Notes under the pieces: model-generated
The model's input: the letters and a program-made list of their open reading frames with translations, nothing else
Told to the model about the DNA's origin: nothing
Database searches by the model: none
Part shown: positions 22,849-35,618 of the stretch, one piece after another
How the letters are laid out: each line of letters begins with the position of its first letter
How positions within the stretch are numbered: the first letter of the stretch is position 1
From: Podocnemis expansa
Taxonomy: Eukaryota; Chordata; Testudines; Podocnemididae
NCBI GenBank assembly: GCA_007922195.1
Contig: ML681989.1
Span: 42,970,765 to 43,034,764, forward strand
DNA length: 64,000 nt
Direction of reading: 5' to 3'
Made by a program: the position numbers and the translations under genes

Positions 22849-23984
22849 ATTATTCAACAAATTTATGCTGTAGCAAAAGTTCAAATTGTTTTTTCAGGTT
22901 TAATGGCAAGGAGAATGTGCTTGTGCCAACTTCATAGCTCAGCAGACCTTTCCAATCAGCAATATGTAGATAGGTCACCATTAGCAGACACATTTCTCTG
23001 CCGTAGTTGGTTGGGTATCCTACCTAGTGCTAGAAAGTCATTTCTCTTTTCCAGTCTGGTACCTTCAGAACCCTTATGGCAGTGTACAGTAACAGCAACA
23101 CACAGCAAGGCAGTTCCCAGGGTGTCTTTGTGATATTGTCCTTGAGATAACAGAACTACTGCAATGTACCACAAAGGAGTATTGTGAATGGGTATATACC
23201 TGTGCATAGCATGCTCGGTGCACATAGACACTTGGTGCAAAGATGGGGTACATGTGTTAACAGTACTTAGACAAGTACCCAGAGACTCATTCAAGTGTAG
23301 ATGTAGCATCATTGTAGAGTTTTCAGAAATGTTATTTCTTTCTCAGGCTTGACATGTAGACAGTAATAGTTTTATTAAAGGCAAGCTGAATAATCCATGA
23401 AGCATGAACCCAGACAAAATAATTATCATCAGAAGGTTCCACTTTACCAACATATAAATATTTATATACTTGCAACACTGAAAATATGTACATTGCCTAA
23501 AAGTATATTTTGCTCAAGTTATGTATTGGACTGTTTAGTCAACAAGAGTCAACAGCCTATGATTTTATTGGTTCAAAAGGTGTGCAAACAAAGTATTATG
23601 ATAAATAGCACAGTATAGAACTGAGGTGACGTGCGTAGTGAGTTACCACAGGGACTGGTTTTAGCACCTTCTTAATTAACAACTTCATTAACAAAGTGGG
23701 AGAGGAAATAAATACACACACAGATGATATTAAAATAGGAGGATAGTGAACAGCAGCAAGTGTAGACAAATAATAAAAAGGACCTAGGAATTACAAATAT
23801 CGCCCCAACATAACATAAACAAATGTAAGCAAATAAATCTGCTGTGAAATTATCCAAAACCTTTTATCAATGGAAAGAAATCTGATAAATAATCGTTCTG
23901 AGGGTGGGATTTTAATAGTGAGCAGTAAATCAGATGAATTTGCTGTGTGATATGGTTTCATAAAAGACTGAAACAATTCTGTCA
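22849..23984. other. Unassigned non-coding DNA
   Basis: No gene or defined repeat found. Confidence 0.4.
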
Positions 23985-24091
23985 ATTTCCAAAGGGATAG
24001 CCATGTTAGTCTAGTCCAGCAAAAAAACAAGGAGTCATGTGGCAAATTTGTTAGTCTCAAAGTGCCACACGACTCCTTGTTGTTTGTTTGC
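23985..24091. mobile_element. PLE tail in inverted (hairpin) arrangement
   Basis: The left half (caaagggatagccatgttag to ggagtcatgtggc) is the reverse complement of the PLE tail end. The right half (aaatttgttagtctcaaagt to gactccttgttg) is the same tail in forward direction, so the insert is a short inverted repeat. It is flanked by ctgaaacaatt on both sides (from about 23968 and at 24091), with further similar bases, indicating a target duplication. Confidence 0.75.
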
Positions 24092-26204
24092 TGAAACAAT
24101 TTTGGCAGGTATGTATGCAGGCATGTTACAAAGCAAACTAGGATATTGCATTTAGTCTTGGGCACCACCTCACTGCAGTCAACGGAAGGGATGAGAATGG
24201 GGTAGTAATAAGAATCCTGGAGTACTTTGAGGATTAACTGCAGTAAATGCTTTTCTTCAGCATAGTAACATTCAGCATATAAATTTGGATGTGGATGGAG
24301 AGAAATTCTTTACTTTTCAATCTAAGGCCCCTTTTTACAGAAAAATTAGGAATGAGATGATTGCATACTAGTGTGAGTAGTTTCATCAACCATACTTAGT
24401 AAGCATTTGCAGATTTGGGACCTTTGTGAAGCCCACAGAAGTATTTGCAGAAATTTACAACTGACTTGTAAGCCTTACTCTCTTCTGCCAAAAGGATAAC
24501 TATTAATAACTGTACAAAACCTTAGCCACAGAACTTACACCTATACCAAGATTACCTTTGGGTCTCGGGTTTTCATTGCAATCTCAGAACTCAGCTCAGG
24601 CTTCTCAAATGTTCCTTAAAATTTGTAAACTGAACTAAGATATTCCTAAAATTTGCCAGTCTAGCAGTAAATTACAGTTCTGCATAATTTCATGGCAAAA
24701 GCAGGTAAAACCTAGCATTCCTTTGAGGTTTTTCTATTGTGGGTTTGTTCTGGCCTGAAACCCATAGCAAAACTTAATAGGTATAAACAGAAAATTCAGT
24801 GAATGCATGGTTCCTGTGATATGAAACCAAGGAGCATTATTTACATACCTCTTCAAATTATTTCTATTGATGAGAGAGTGTCCATTAACCCAGCACAAAA
24901 ACTTTCAAAAATCCAGGGGGGGGGCGCAAAAGTTTTCTGTGTCTTTGCAGTATTGGAATAAGCTTCACTCATTCTTCACAAACAAAAAAAATGAATGTAG
25001 TTTTATTATCTAATGCTACTGCCTGTTGTCTATAAAATCTGGCAGGAACCCTCTGATACATAGGTTGATAGGTTGTCTCATTTGGAAAATCCAAACATAA
25101 AATTTTCTCACACCATAAAACACAAAATGTGAACTGCCTAACCGTTGCATTTGAGAATCTGCTCTAAGAACCAAATCAACATGGCTTGCCTGTGTACAGC
25201 TATCTGTTGTATAAAGGGGAATAAATCAAAAATTCCTTCCTCCCTTAGGGCCTCCTTATTTCTTTGCTGCAAGGGTGAGGAGGAAAACAAGAGGCTTCAC
25301 ATCCAGTAATTCTCTCACTATGCAGAGAACCAACTAGAGCGAGAGAAAGAGTGTGGATGGAGCCTTTGCTTTGACTCCCTGGTTCATTGCCTAGGTAGCC
25401 AAACTGTCACTGGGAGGCTAATAATTTCCTATTGATCAGTGCCTCCATGACCTCACATGCACATGCACATTCACATGCACAAACACACAGACATACACAC
25501 AAGCATGAAGGAGGGGAGCTGAGAAAGAATTATGAATCAGAGGCACAATTCTTTCCTTGAGTGGGGAGAAGGAAACCACAAAGAACACTGAGCAAAGGGT
25601 CAATCTTAGCCCTAAGTGAAATGGACAGTAATTGAAATGAAACCCTTGAGGATTAAGCATGGGTTTATTATCCCAGAAACTAGTAGCTGCAAAATGGTGT
25701 TGCAAATCGATTACAATTTCTAATGTCCCAAGAACAAAACATTTCAACACAGAAGCAAACTTCAATTAATGTTTAAGAGGCTGAATTGCAGCATAAATCC
25801 CCAAAAGCCAGGAAATTCAGTTACAATTGAAACACAGCCCTTAATTCACCCTGCTGTGACTAAGCACTGTAGCTAACATCTCAGTGCAGCTTTGTGATTA
25901 GGACATGGGTGGCAAACATTTTACAAAGTCAACCCTTTTGCTTCAATCTTCTCTTCCCTATTTACTTACTCTGGTACAGGGAAATACTTTTGTTCAATTT
26001 AGGCATCATGAGCCAGTTCATAATTTCAAGAAAAGGGGGGTAAGGAGAGCTATATCTACTGTTTTTCTGGGCCAGTTTTTATATATTGAGACTTCAGTTC
26101 AGCAGAACACTTAAACATATACTTCACTGTTTTATTCAGCAGGATTGAGAATTATTTCTCTGCTTAACATTAAGCCTGCACTTCAGTGTTTTGTTGAATT
26201 TTTT
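24092..26204. other. Unassigned DNA with a CA-type simple repeat
   Basis: 25446-25504 is a degenerate ACATGC/ACACAC simple repeat. 26095-26200 resembles a short amniote interspersed repeat with the words acttaa and tattcagca, family not assigned. No gene is visible. Confidence 0.35.
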
Positions 26205-26212
26205 ACCAATCT

Positions 26213-26710
26213 AGAGGTGTCAAACTCCTTTGACATAGCAGAGTAGATTTGATTTAAATCTACATCAAGTTGGCAGTACATACCATAAATCAAAATACTG
26301 GGGCCTGTGCTCCCATGGCATCATGGTGTGCTGTGTGTGTGTAAGACCATGCTCTGCAATACCCCTGTCTCTCTCTCCCTCTCCACCCCCCTGCCCCCAT
26401 TAGAGAGAGTGCAGTCTTGTGGAGAGCATTGTCACATACCCAGCACACTGTAAATGTCATGAGACCTGACACACTCATGCCATTGAGGAGTGCTGGGTAC
26501 ATGAGACTGCATTCTGCGAGACCGCACTATCTCCTTAACAGTATGGTCTCATATACTTAGCGCTCTGCAATGTCATGAGACCTCATACTTTCATGGCTTT
26601 GCAGAGCTCTGGGTATGTGAGTCTGTCGTCTTGCAGAGAGCAGTCATGGGCTGGATGGAAGAGGTTTGTGGGCTGTTTATAGTCTGAGGGCTGCTGCTTT
26701 GACACCGTTG
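26213..26710. mobile_element. hAT-type MITE with internal tandem duplication
   Basis: The left end, agaggtgtcaaac, pairs with the right end, whose complement is caacggtgtcaaag. Flanks accaatct (26205-26212) and accaatac (26711-26718) match at 7 of 8 bases. Inside, gtcatgagacct occurs at about 26456 and again about 116 bases later with similar surroundings, so the body holds a partial tandem duplication. No coding sequence. Confidence 0.65.
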
Positions 26711-26718
26711 ACCAATAC

Positions 26719-29700
26719 TCTTTGATGATTAAGCTAATTCCTGTTAACACTATTGACATGAGCCTGTTTCCATTGGAGCAGATAGGAAATCTCCCACTGG
26801 CTTCACAAGGAGTAAGATTTTTCCTTCGTAGGCTGATGGTGGTGAAATATACTCCTGTGGTCATATCCTTATATGTAAAAACATGTTGTTTGTATTTAGA
26901 GTATAAGTAACTTTCACAGAGTTAAGGCCCTGTATGTCTACAAAAAAATTCAAAATACATCTATATGAAACTTGTTTAAATGTATTTACCATGTAACTTG
27001 ATATTGAATATTAAAACACCATTTTAAATATACTGTTCAAAAATATATTTATATTGACTGACAACCCCATCATGGTACAGTTTTATTGCAGCCTAAGATA
27101 TTAGTTAGTCCAATAAAAGACATTATATAGCCAAAAAAATAGAATTTTCAAAGAAAAATATTTTTCTGCCATAGAAATGCAAAATATATCTCAAGTCACT
27201 AACTTTATTGCAGTCTATTATTCTCCTATAACATAAGCCCAATCAGATTAATACTTTTTTTTTTTTAATGCTTTCAGGTTGAACATTAGAAGTTTTACTT
27301 CTGAACTGAAAATGGTAACAAAATATTAACATGATGCAACATTGACATTCCCTTGTTGCAATCAGTGGGATTACATGTAGAGTAAGGTGCCACTCAGCAT
27401 GCATAAGGGCAGTAGTCCTCAGTATGCAGAACTGTGCAATCTCAGTCTTTTTCAACACTAGCAAGTAAAAAAGTGGTAAGCCTCATAATCAGAGGTATCA
27501 CCTCCTGCAAGTATTGTAAAGCTGATGAAGCAAAACTACTTTCCTATTCTCAGAGAGTCAAAGCATTTTTCCCCACTGAGGCTCCCTCACATCCTAAAGA
27601 TACAGCCTTGTGTTAGGAAATGCAGTGTCCCAACAATGGGAACAGGAGGAGATACTTTACTTCAGTTTGTCACACATTGCCACCCAGAACTCCCAAGGAA
27701 TGCAGCCACTACACCTGTCCTTTTAAGAAGTGGTAGCTTGCACACTCCTCCATTGCCAGCTTCCCCTTTGGGGTACCTGTGGGTCTTGGATGAAATCAAT
27801 TCCCACATGAGGGTAAATACACCTTGTGCACCATACTAGGCTGGACACAACCTGAAGGGTATTTTATAGATTGCTATTAAATATACTACTGCTCCATTCA
27901 GACAAATCCACAGTGTTTGCATTGCACTGCATTTGAACATAGTGCAAGCTGCCTGTATAAAGTTTGTGTTGAGTAAATGTGGTATTCCATAGTACTCCAA
28001 ATGTTTACATCCCAGTTACATTAGAAAAATAAATTGTAATATAGAGGTTATACTCATTTTACAGGACAGCTTCTGGAAGCAGTAACTCTGGTCCTCGTAG
28101 ACCTCAAGCATGCAAACAAAGGTTTTCAATATCAGGCTCTAAGTGTCAAATATTCTTAAGTACAGTATTACTGAAAAATGTTTGAATAACTATTCAAATA
28201 TTGCCAGAGCTGAGGAGCTTAAAAGCACACTGTCAGTGCAAAAGTTGACTAGTAAGGCAGGAGTGATTGATTAAAATGGCTGGAGCGTGAAGGGCCCCTT
28301 CCTCATTCCCAGCAGGTGTTGGATGATACCTAGTGTATGAAGAAGCAAGGGATGGCCACGCACTTGGTAATGAGGATAAAAATAAATATTGAATGGCTTC
28401 CTTATGCACTGAGCATCATAAAATCTTTTATGCAAGTAAAGCAGGGTCCACAGGAAAAGACAATACACAGTCATGCAGTTAAACATGTGAGTTAGGCCTT
28501 AATTTAGCCAAAGAGAGATGAAGACCTAGAAGTAGTTTTCTGCAACCTTTCCAGCCATATGAGGGAATTTAAATTGAGTTCACAAATCAGAGCAGCCTCA
28601 GAGTTGATCTTACCTGTAAGAGTCTTTCCAGTACCACATTCCATTGGCTCAGGACCATTGGACTGCAGCATCCTTTAGCCACAAATATGTTCTCTATGCT
28701 GGGCATGAGAAGCAGGAGTAGTGGATGGTATAAACCAGACATTATACTACCTGGAATTCTCCATTTTGAAACTGCACTATTCTTTAATGTAGTGGGTTTT
28801 TTGTTTGTATGGCATACTTACTTATTTGACATATATTCCCATCTATCAGCAGCGAAGAATGGTATTCTGAATTAGGTGAGTCCTAGAAACCAAGGAAACA
28901 AATCTGGATAGGAAACAAACATTTTGTCTGTCTGTTTTTAGTCAGTGTGTAATTTCTATACTGTCTGCCACTCTTTAGAGTCTTTCCTTAAATCACCTTA
29001 TGGTACCACTTTTAGAAGAGGTATATTGACACATTGTAAGTTCTTCACTGGATGAGATTACCCCTGACAGAAAGTAACTGATGTTGGTGTGGCACCTTGC
29101 TGATCTCAGTTGACTCAGATAATATCCTACTAATGTGAATGAGTCTGATCTTTTCCACATCTCATACACAGGCAGCATATCTTCCCTCCTATTCTTTTTC
29201 ATTTGGCTGTTTGCACATTTACGTTCACTTTCATCTTCCAAGTGTTGCAGCACTTTGTTAGCTATAATTCAGATGCCATTGTGGGTGATAGCAGTTCATT
29301 GTAAGGATCTGTAACAAAATAATAGTATAGAATTTTAAAAGACTATATTTCCAGGTGAATTTGGGATAAGGAAAACTGTTCTACTATATAATAACTTGTA
29401 TTGAATGGGGATTGAAATGATTAAAGATAGATTGTGCCTTCTTCACCTTACAGGCTTTCTTGTTATCTTTGTTTTTTAAGTATGATAGTTGGAATTCCAG
29501 CAGAGAAAAGCAGTTGAGAAAAACATTTTGCTACACTCAGTTAATTCTTCGCTACATGTGTTATAGTCAATGTATCAATTTTAAAAGCAAATGAGGCATC
29601 TCTGTCTCTTCTAGCATCCACTGCAAACTCTAGCTGTGCCAATTTTAGATTATGCTCATCTCTGTGGGAATATGATTTTCCAATCTTGATTATATTTTAA

Positions 29701-31250
29701 AATAAAAGGAATAAAAAATTGGAAAGTATGCCATTGTCAGGAATGAACAGGTGGAGAGAACTAGATTTTTTTTTTTTTGTGCTGCTACTTCAGATCAAAC
29801 CACAAAGCCAAGCAATACATTTTTAGAAACCAACTAAAGTCTGAAGATTTGTGGTGCTCACGAGAGGGTCCTAGATGGAAGAATGGTCAAGTCATTATCT
29901 TTTGAATGCTAGTAGTTACAATTTTCTGACACACAGAATAGCTACATACATTGTAGTTACCACATAGCTTACTTTCTGATGATGTTACTTAGTCCCACTG
30001 CGTGCAACTGAGGTCGAACACAGGGAACAGCCCCCCTCAGCACTGGTCTCCTGCTTATAAAGGAATATATTGATTCATCTACATGAACCTCAAGATCCAA
30101 ACTTATAATCTCTCTCTCTCATGTGGGTGGCAGGGGTGGATGCTGGGAATCCTATGTCACCATGCCCTTCCCACATACGTAATTTTTGCACTGAGGGTTG
30201 GAGTGAATGAATTCTCAAACTTCAGGCAATGGAGCATCTGGATTCCCCTTCCCTGGAAAGGATGGTGATCGAAGGAACCACTGATCACTTCTGTTCCAGC
30301 TAGTGCTTAAAACCTCAAGATCTTTGCTTCTATGGTAAAATGCACACAAAGGAAGGTCAGTGCTCTCAGGCATGTTGAGGAGTTCCTTTTAGTAAGTATT
30401 TGGCCCCTGGAGATGAACAATCATAGGAAAGAGAGCAGCACCTGCTGATTAGGACTCCAAGTGTTTGAAGGCTTTCTACAAAGCTGCTACCTCTAGAAAA
30501 GGGAAGTAGAGACATAAAATAGTTTCAATATGTCTCACTTGTTAGCACTTTGCTACCAACACCCCTCACTGTAGTAAAAACTATTCTTCAGAAAGGGTGG
30601 GGGTGGGGGTTGTACTTCTAAGTAGGGTAATGAAGGGTGAGCCAGAAGATGCAAGTGCAGTAGTGACACATGACTCCATGGCAGGGTGGGTTCTTTTTCA
30701 GAGCGAGAACTGGGAGCACTTAGAGAAAAATATCCATGTGTGGTTTCAGAAGATAAATAATGTAAGTTCCCAAGGATGTTTCCTCAGATGTATTACTAAT
30801 TTCATATTTTGAAAAGTCTTAAAAGCTGTCATGCTGCATCTTAGAAGACAAAAAGTTATTGAAAAGTAGATTCTTAATATACAAGGTTTATTCTCTTCTT
30901 CAGTGATAAATATGTCATTATCCTGTCCAGAATTTGGAGACCAGGCCAAAAGACTCCTGTGTCATCAATGCTTTTGCAGGTCTTTTGCTATTGTCACTTT
31001 TCCAATTCCATAAGCTTTGGAGGATGCTGCTGCTGTGAAATCTGCTTATAATAATTATGATGAGGTTCATTTCTGCAGTTCTAGCTGTTGACTCTTATGT
31101 ACAGTATTTTTTCCTTTATGGTTGATTCTATCATCCTTCCTATTAATATTTTCCAGTTCTGTTGTGTTGCCTATTGCTTCTGTGGTTCTGACTGGGGCTT
31201 CAAAACTGTGAAGCAGATGATGGCATGTTTGATTGATTGGTTGGGTGGTT
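26719..31250. other. Unassigned AT-rich DNA
   Basis: 4.5 kb in which I could not support any gene, RNA or repeat boundary. Short frames are scattered on both strands without domains. Confidence 0.4.
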
Positions 31251-31260
31251 TTGTCTTCAC

Positions 31261-31530
31261 AAAAAAAACAAAAAAAACAAGGAGTCGTGTGGCACTTTAA
31301 GACTAACATTTATTTTTCGCATGAGCTTTCATGGGAGAAAATCCCACTTCCTCACATGCTTCGAAGATGGGTGAACTTACAGAATGGAATGCAAATAAAT
31401 GGAAGGGGGTGTAAAACATAGGATCAGGTCATACAGTAACAGAAATCCCATGCGAAAAAAAAAATCTGTTAAAGTGTCACACGACTCCTTTTCTTGCTGG
31501 ACTAAACTAACACAGCTATCCCTTTGGAAC
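31261..31530. mobile_element. PLE insertion, inverted arms, perfect target duplication
   Basis: The left arm (caaggagtcgtgtggcactt through catgagctttcatgggag to about 31440) is the reverse complement of the PLE tail. The right arm (from about 31449, ending agctatccctttggaac) is a forward copy. It is flanked by ttgtcttcac at 31251-31260 and 31531-31540, a perfect 10-bp target duplication (11 bp if the next A is counted). No coding region remains. Confidence 0.85.
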
Positions 31531-31732
31531 TTGTCTTCACAGCTAGCTTCTGTCAAGAAATGATTTCTCTCAGGAACCGCAATCTTGGGGGGGGGGGTCA
31601 TCTCTTCCTCCTTTTCCAGGCAGTCTGTTTTGCAGACTTAAAGACATAGTGTCACCCAGAGATGATTTAAAAAAAAAAGGGGGGGGGCACTTTTGTTCTT
31701 CCACATAATTCTTCAGTTATGTTAAGGAAACC

Positions 31733-31742
31733 NNNNNNNNNN
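31733..31742. other. Assembly gap (10 N)
   Basis: Ten undetermined bases follow soon after an A-run and G-run at about 31669-31688. The true length of the gap is unknown, so distances across this point should not be trusted. Confidence 0.98.
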
Positions 31743-33206
31743 AGAGAGAAAAAGTGGAGAGAAGAGAGTTTAATTTTTACTGTTAATTTAGAAAGTTTTA
31801 GCAGTGCTAGCATTGTTCACTCTCAGACTACCATTTGGAGTCAGGAAAGATTATGGCATAAACTTGCAAAAGTGAATTTGGGTGTCCCAATTTGTAAGTG
31901 CTTAGTTTAAGATATATTAAATGGTTCTGATGTCTAGAAAGTTTTGAGAAAGTGGTCTTTGAAAACTCAGAATCCTTTAAGATATATTGCTAGATATCTA
32001 AAAACTGAGGTACCCCAAATCATTAATTACTTCAAACATTTAACCATAGACTTTCTTCAGCTCCCATGTCACTCTGCCTGGCAACAGTCAAAGGGAACCC
32101 AAAATAGCTAGTGAGACCATCCACAGAATTTCCTAAAAGATCTCTAAAAGTAATGTAATGCTTAGTCATAAGCTGAAAATGGAGTGTCATAAACCTACAC
32201 TCATCCTGTGCACTACATGTCTACAAAGTGAGAATACAGATAACTTTAAACTTCCTGAGAGCTACATTTTTGTTCTTCACTCAGATTTAAATTGTACAAA
32301 TTCTAAAAGAAAAACAAATTATCATACTGATGAAAAGATTCACCAAATCAAAATACTATATTTAGTGTACAGTTATAACTATCCAAGAGTAGGCTGTGCT
32401 TTCAGGTGCATTGTCTGTCTTCTATGCTTTGCACAGTTGTATTTTAGTTTTTTATGAATATCTAGGGACTTTTAGTAGTACATTCTGGATGACCTCAATG
32501 TATTTTTATATGAAATTTATATTTAATATTTTGTACAGATGTGATACACCATTTGGTAAAGTAAAAATATAGGGTTATTTTAAGAATATGAAATAGGTGG
32601 AAGATTTATACTATAGGTTTTGCCAATTGAATGAAGTAAATAACATTTAACTTTAGCTACAGAATACTTTGCCACAGAAATATGTGGCTAAATACATTCA
32701 AGTTTTCTTTAGAGTTAAGCAGTAGTTCAGGTGTGTATTCATATTCATGGAGCATAATTCTTCAAAGCATTTCTTCTATATATTTAATGTCTTAGAAATA
32801 TTTTTATGGTATGTAGTAAGAGACCATTTTCTGTAGATCAGATCTCTTTATAAGACAGAATGTAGAGAATAAATCTTCATGTTCAAAAGAAGTGCAAATA
32901 CAAAAGGAGACTTAAGTCATCCGTACTGCTTTGTACTTCTGTACCTATCCCATCTTCATATAGTTCTTTCCTGCCAGCAATGAAATGCATGAGTTATTTC
33001 ATACCTGTCTTTACGAGAGCTTGTTTCTATGGTCTGTGCATCAGCCGATGAACATTCAGCAAATGTTAGTGCATATAAGGTATATGAAGTCTTTGTGAAA
33101 ATGCCTGCCTTTTGAATCACCTTTTTCTTCAAGGAAGAACATAATAGCACTAGTAAAAGATGGGAGAGAAAAACTAAGTAAGGAAAGAATTTTTTTTCCT
33201 GAAAAA
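31743..33206. other. Unassigned AT-rich DNA
   Basis: No gene or repeat boundary found. Confidence 0.4.
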
Positions 33207-33261
33207 GTGTGTGTGTGCGTGTGTGTGTGTGTGTGCGTGTGTGTGAGAGAGAGAGAGAGAG
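33207..33261. repeat. (GT)n-(GA)n microsatellite
   Basis: About 39 bases of GT with two GC interruptions are followed directly by GA repeats. The minus-strand frame across it (33216-33309) is an artefact of the repeat. Confidence 0.95.
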
Positions 33262-33827
33262 GAAAATATTCACAAGCCTCAGCTTCTCCATCTTACATAT
33301 TTTAGACAATCTAAACCTTCACACATTTCCTAGAAATTTTTATGATGAGTATGAATTTTTCTTGAACAATTTCTCTATTGTTAAAAATAAAAATAGAGGA
33401 AGGAAAAACACATCCCTTTCCTTCAGCATGCTGTAGGTCAACATGGCCTTTTTGTTTTTTATTTACTGGAATATTATGGATGGTGCCAAGAAAATCTATT
33501 TATTTTTCAGTTTGCATATATTCCTCTTACTGTGTCTCAGGTTATTGGTAGAATTTACGATAGATGACCATATTGACCCTATCTTGCTCATCAGGATTTC
33601 TTTTTAAGATTCCAGAGCCCAAGTGCAACTGTCACTACTTCGTGACCTTTTGCACTGTCTTTTATTTGATTTTTCTGCTGTTGGCACATAAAGATCCTCT
33701 GTGTGCCTCTTGCTCCTTTTTTCTGGTAAAGTGGTATCAATCAAAACAGTGACATCTGGATTCTTTAGCTATTGGACAATATCTGATGAATGTCAACATT
33801 CTGTGTTATAATGTATGTAACAGTTAA

Positions 33828-34030
33828 TCACAGAATCATAGAAATGGACAGGACCATGAGAGGTCATCGATTTTTTTCCTAACGTCCAACAATCTCTCTT
33901 GCTATTATTTAAGCCCCCTGCTTCTTGTTCTATCACCTGTGATTAAAGAGAATATTTTCCCCCTTCTCCTTGTAACAACCTTTTAGGTACTTGAATCCAT
34001 GGAATGCCCCATATATCTGTATAGTTTTCA
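33828..34030 (-). mobile_element. CR1 LINE 3' fragment
   Basis: The left edge, cacagaatcatagaaatgga, is the reverse complement of a CR1 3' end. At 33975 ccttgtaacaaccttttagg followed by tacttgaa matches the antisense CR1 3' region. It is minus-strand, 5'-truncated and old. Confidence 0.7.
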
Positions 34031-34948
34031 TTTGAAAGATACTTTGTGTCTTATTCCGATATAAGGGTTAAAGAGATTTGAATTTACTGACAATTAACAT
34101 AATATAGTTTTTGCTAGAATATATCATGCTGTTACTAATGTTTCTATTGCTTCCCAGTAGTTATATACTCATAAAAATAATAATAAAAAGAATCATTAGA
34201 TGCTATAACCCAGACTGCTGCCAATAGAATTGTTTCTATACAGTATATTCTAGAATACTTTACATCTATTCTGTTTTATGTGCCTCAAGCAATACAGTTT
34301 GCATCCTATTTCCTTTGAACATTATTCCACAAACTAAAAGAAGTTGCAAAGTTAGTCTATACACTTCTTACTTCCTGCCCTCTAATTTTCATTGTAGTTT
34401 GGTTTACAAACGGTCTTTTAAATATCTTATTTTATTTGCTTATCTCAATCACTGTAGCTTTTTTAATTTATCAATTCTACCTTCTCCTAGATCACAGTAG
34501 AGATGTCATGCCTGTTTTTAATGTTCTGTTCCTTGCTATAACATTTCTTGCTTTCTTATAGCTATCACCATGTTTCATGTCTGAATCAAAGCTGAAAAAA
34601 TGCAGAGTGAAACTGGGAAAGTGGTTGGAAATGGACATCTAAACATAAATTACATTTTGATTTCTTGCTATCATATGTTGTGCTGTCAGGGATCCCATTA
34701 ATCTATCAAAGCTAGATTTTTTTTTCTTTTGTTTTTAGTTTTAACTAGCATTTGTGCTCAAAAAGGGATTAGCAACACTGAAAGCTAGAATTGTGGCTTG
34801 TGTATCATATCTGCATTATAACTATCCTCTTTAAAAATGTATTGTAATGTTTTCCTTCCCAAATATGGAATATTGGGAGATAAGGTGCTTTTCCAGGCCC
34901 TGACCTTTCTTCACAAAATCTGCTTTTGTTTGGGGACTAGCTATAAGC
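34031..34948. other. Unassigned AT-rich DNA
   Basis: Nothing recognisable. Confidence 0.4.
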
Positions 34949-34951
34949 TGA

Positions 34952-35615
34952 GGCCATGTCTACACTGAAATTGCTGTGTTGATTCCCACGGATTGATGCA
35001 GTAAAATTGGTTGAGTGGCCAGTGTAGACCCACTCAATCAATCCCAAAACAAACAAAGAGTTCTTTGCCATGTAAAGACTCACAATTTTATTTATCGAAT
35101 GAGCTTTCATGGGAGATAATCTCACTTTGTCAAACGCTTTGTAGATGGGGTAACTTACAGAATGGGAGGAAATAAATGCAGGAAAATATCAGTCATGGAA
35201 TCAGGTCATATTATAGCTGTGTGACCTGATCCCATGACTTACACATCCCTGCATTTATTTTCTCCCATCTTCAAAGAGTCTGGCAAAGTAGGATTTTCTC
35301 CCACAAAAGCTCATGTGATAAATAAATTTGTTAGTCTTTAAGTGCCACAGGGCTGTGTGCTTGTTTTTTTGTTCCAAACTAACATGGCTACCCCTTTGGA
35401 ATTCAGTCAATCCCGGAAGTGCTCTTCTTTCAACACTATAACTCTACCCTTCAAAGAAGAGTAATGCTGCATAGAAGGGAGAGCATTTCCTGTTGACACA
35501 GCCAAGTGAAGACACTGTGGTAAGGAGGAGTAAGTAAGTCAATGGGAGATGTGCATTCTGTAATACACAGATTATACATCTCCTGTCAATCTAGCATGGC
35601 AGTGTAGCTTAGGCC
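34952..35615. mobile_element. Harbinger-like MITE split by a PLE insertion
   Basis: The ends are GGCCATGTCTACACTG on the left and, on the other strand, GGCCTAAGCTACACTG on the right. TGA flanks both sides (34949-34951 and 35616-35618). Without the PLE insert (35046-35403 plus one duplicated copy) the element is about 290 bp. It shares its TACAC-type terminus and 3-bp duplication with the MITEs at 4300 and 60619, but its interior is less palindromic. Confidence 0.7.
35046..35403. mobile_element. PLE insertion with 12-bp target duplication
   Basis: The left arm is in reverse orientation (ttatttatcgaatgagcttt, catgggagataatctcactt). The right arm is forward (ggattttctcccacaaaagc, aataaatttgttagtcttta) and ends aacatggctacccctttgga. 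Flanks tcaatcaatccc (35034-35045) and tcagtcaatccc (35403-35414) match at 11 of 12 bases, with a one-base ambiguity at the right border. It sits inside the MITE 34952-35615 and is therefore younger. Confidence 0.85.
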
Positions 35616-35618
35616 TGA

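Noticed and set aside
33207..33309. Minus-strand frame rich in His-Thr-Arg
   Set aside because: Direct translation of the GT/GA microsatellite.
31261..35403. Hairpin inserts read as cut-and-paste DNA transposons because of their inverted arms
   Set aside because: The arms are PLE tails, the duplications are 10-12 bp and one arm is usually longer, which fits PLE retrotransposition better.
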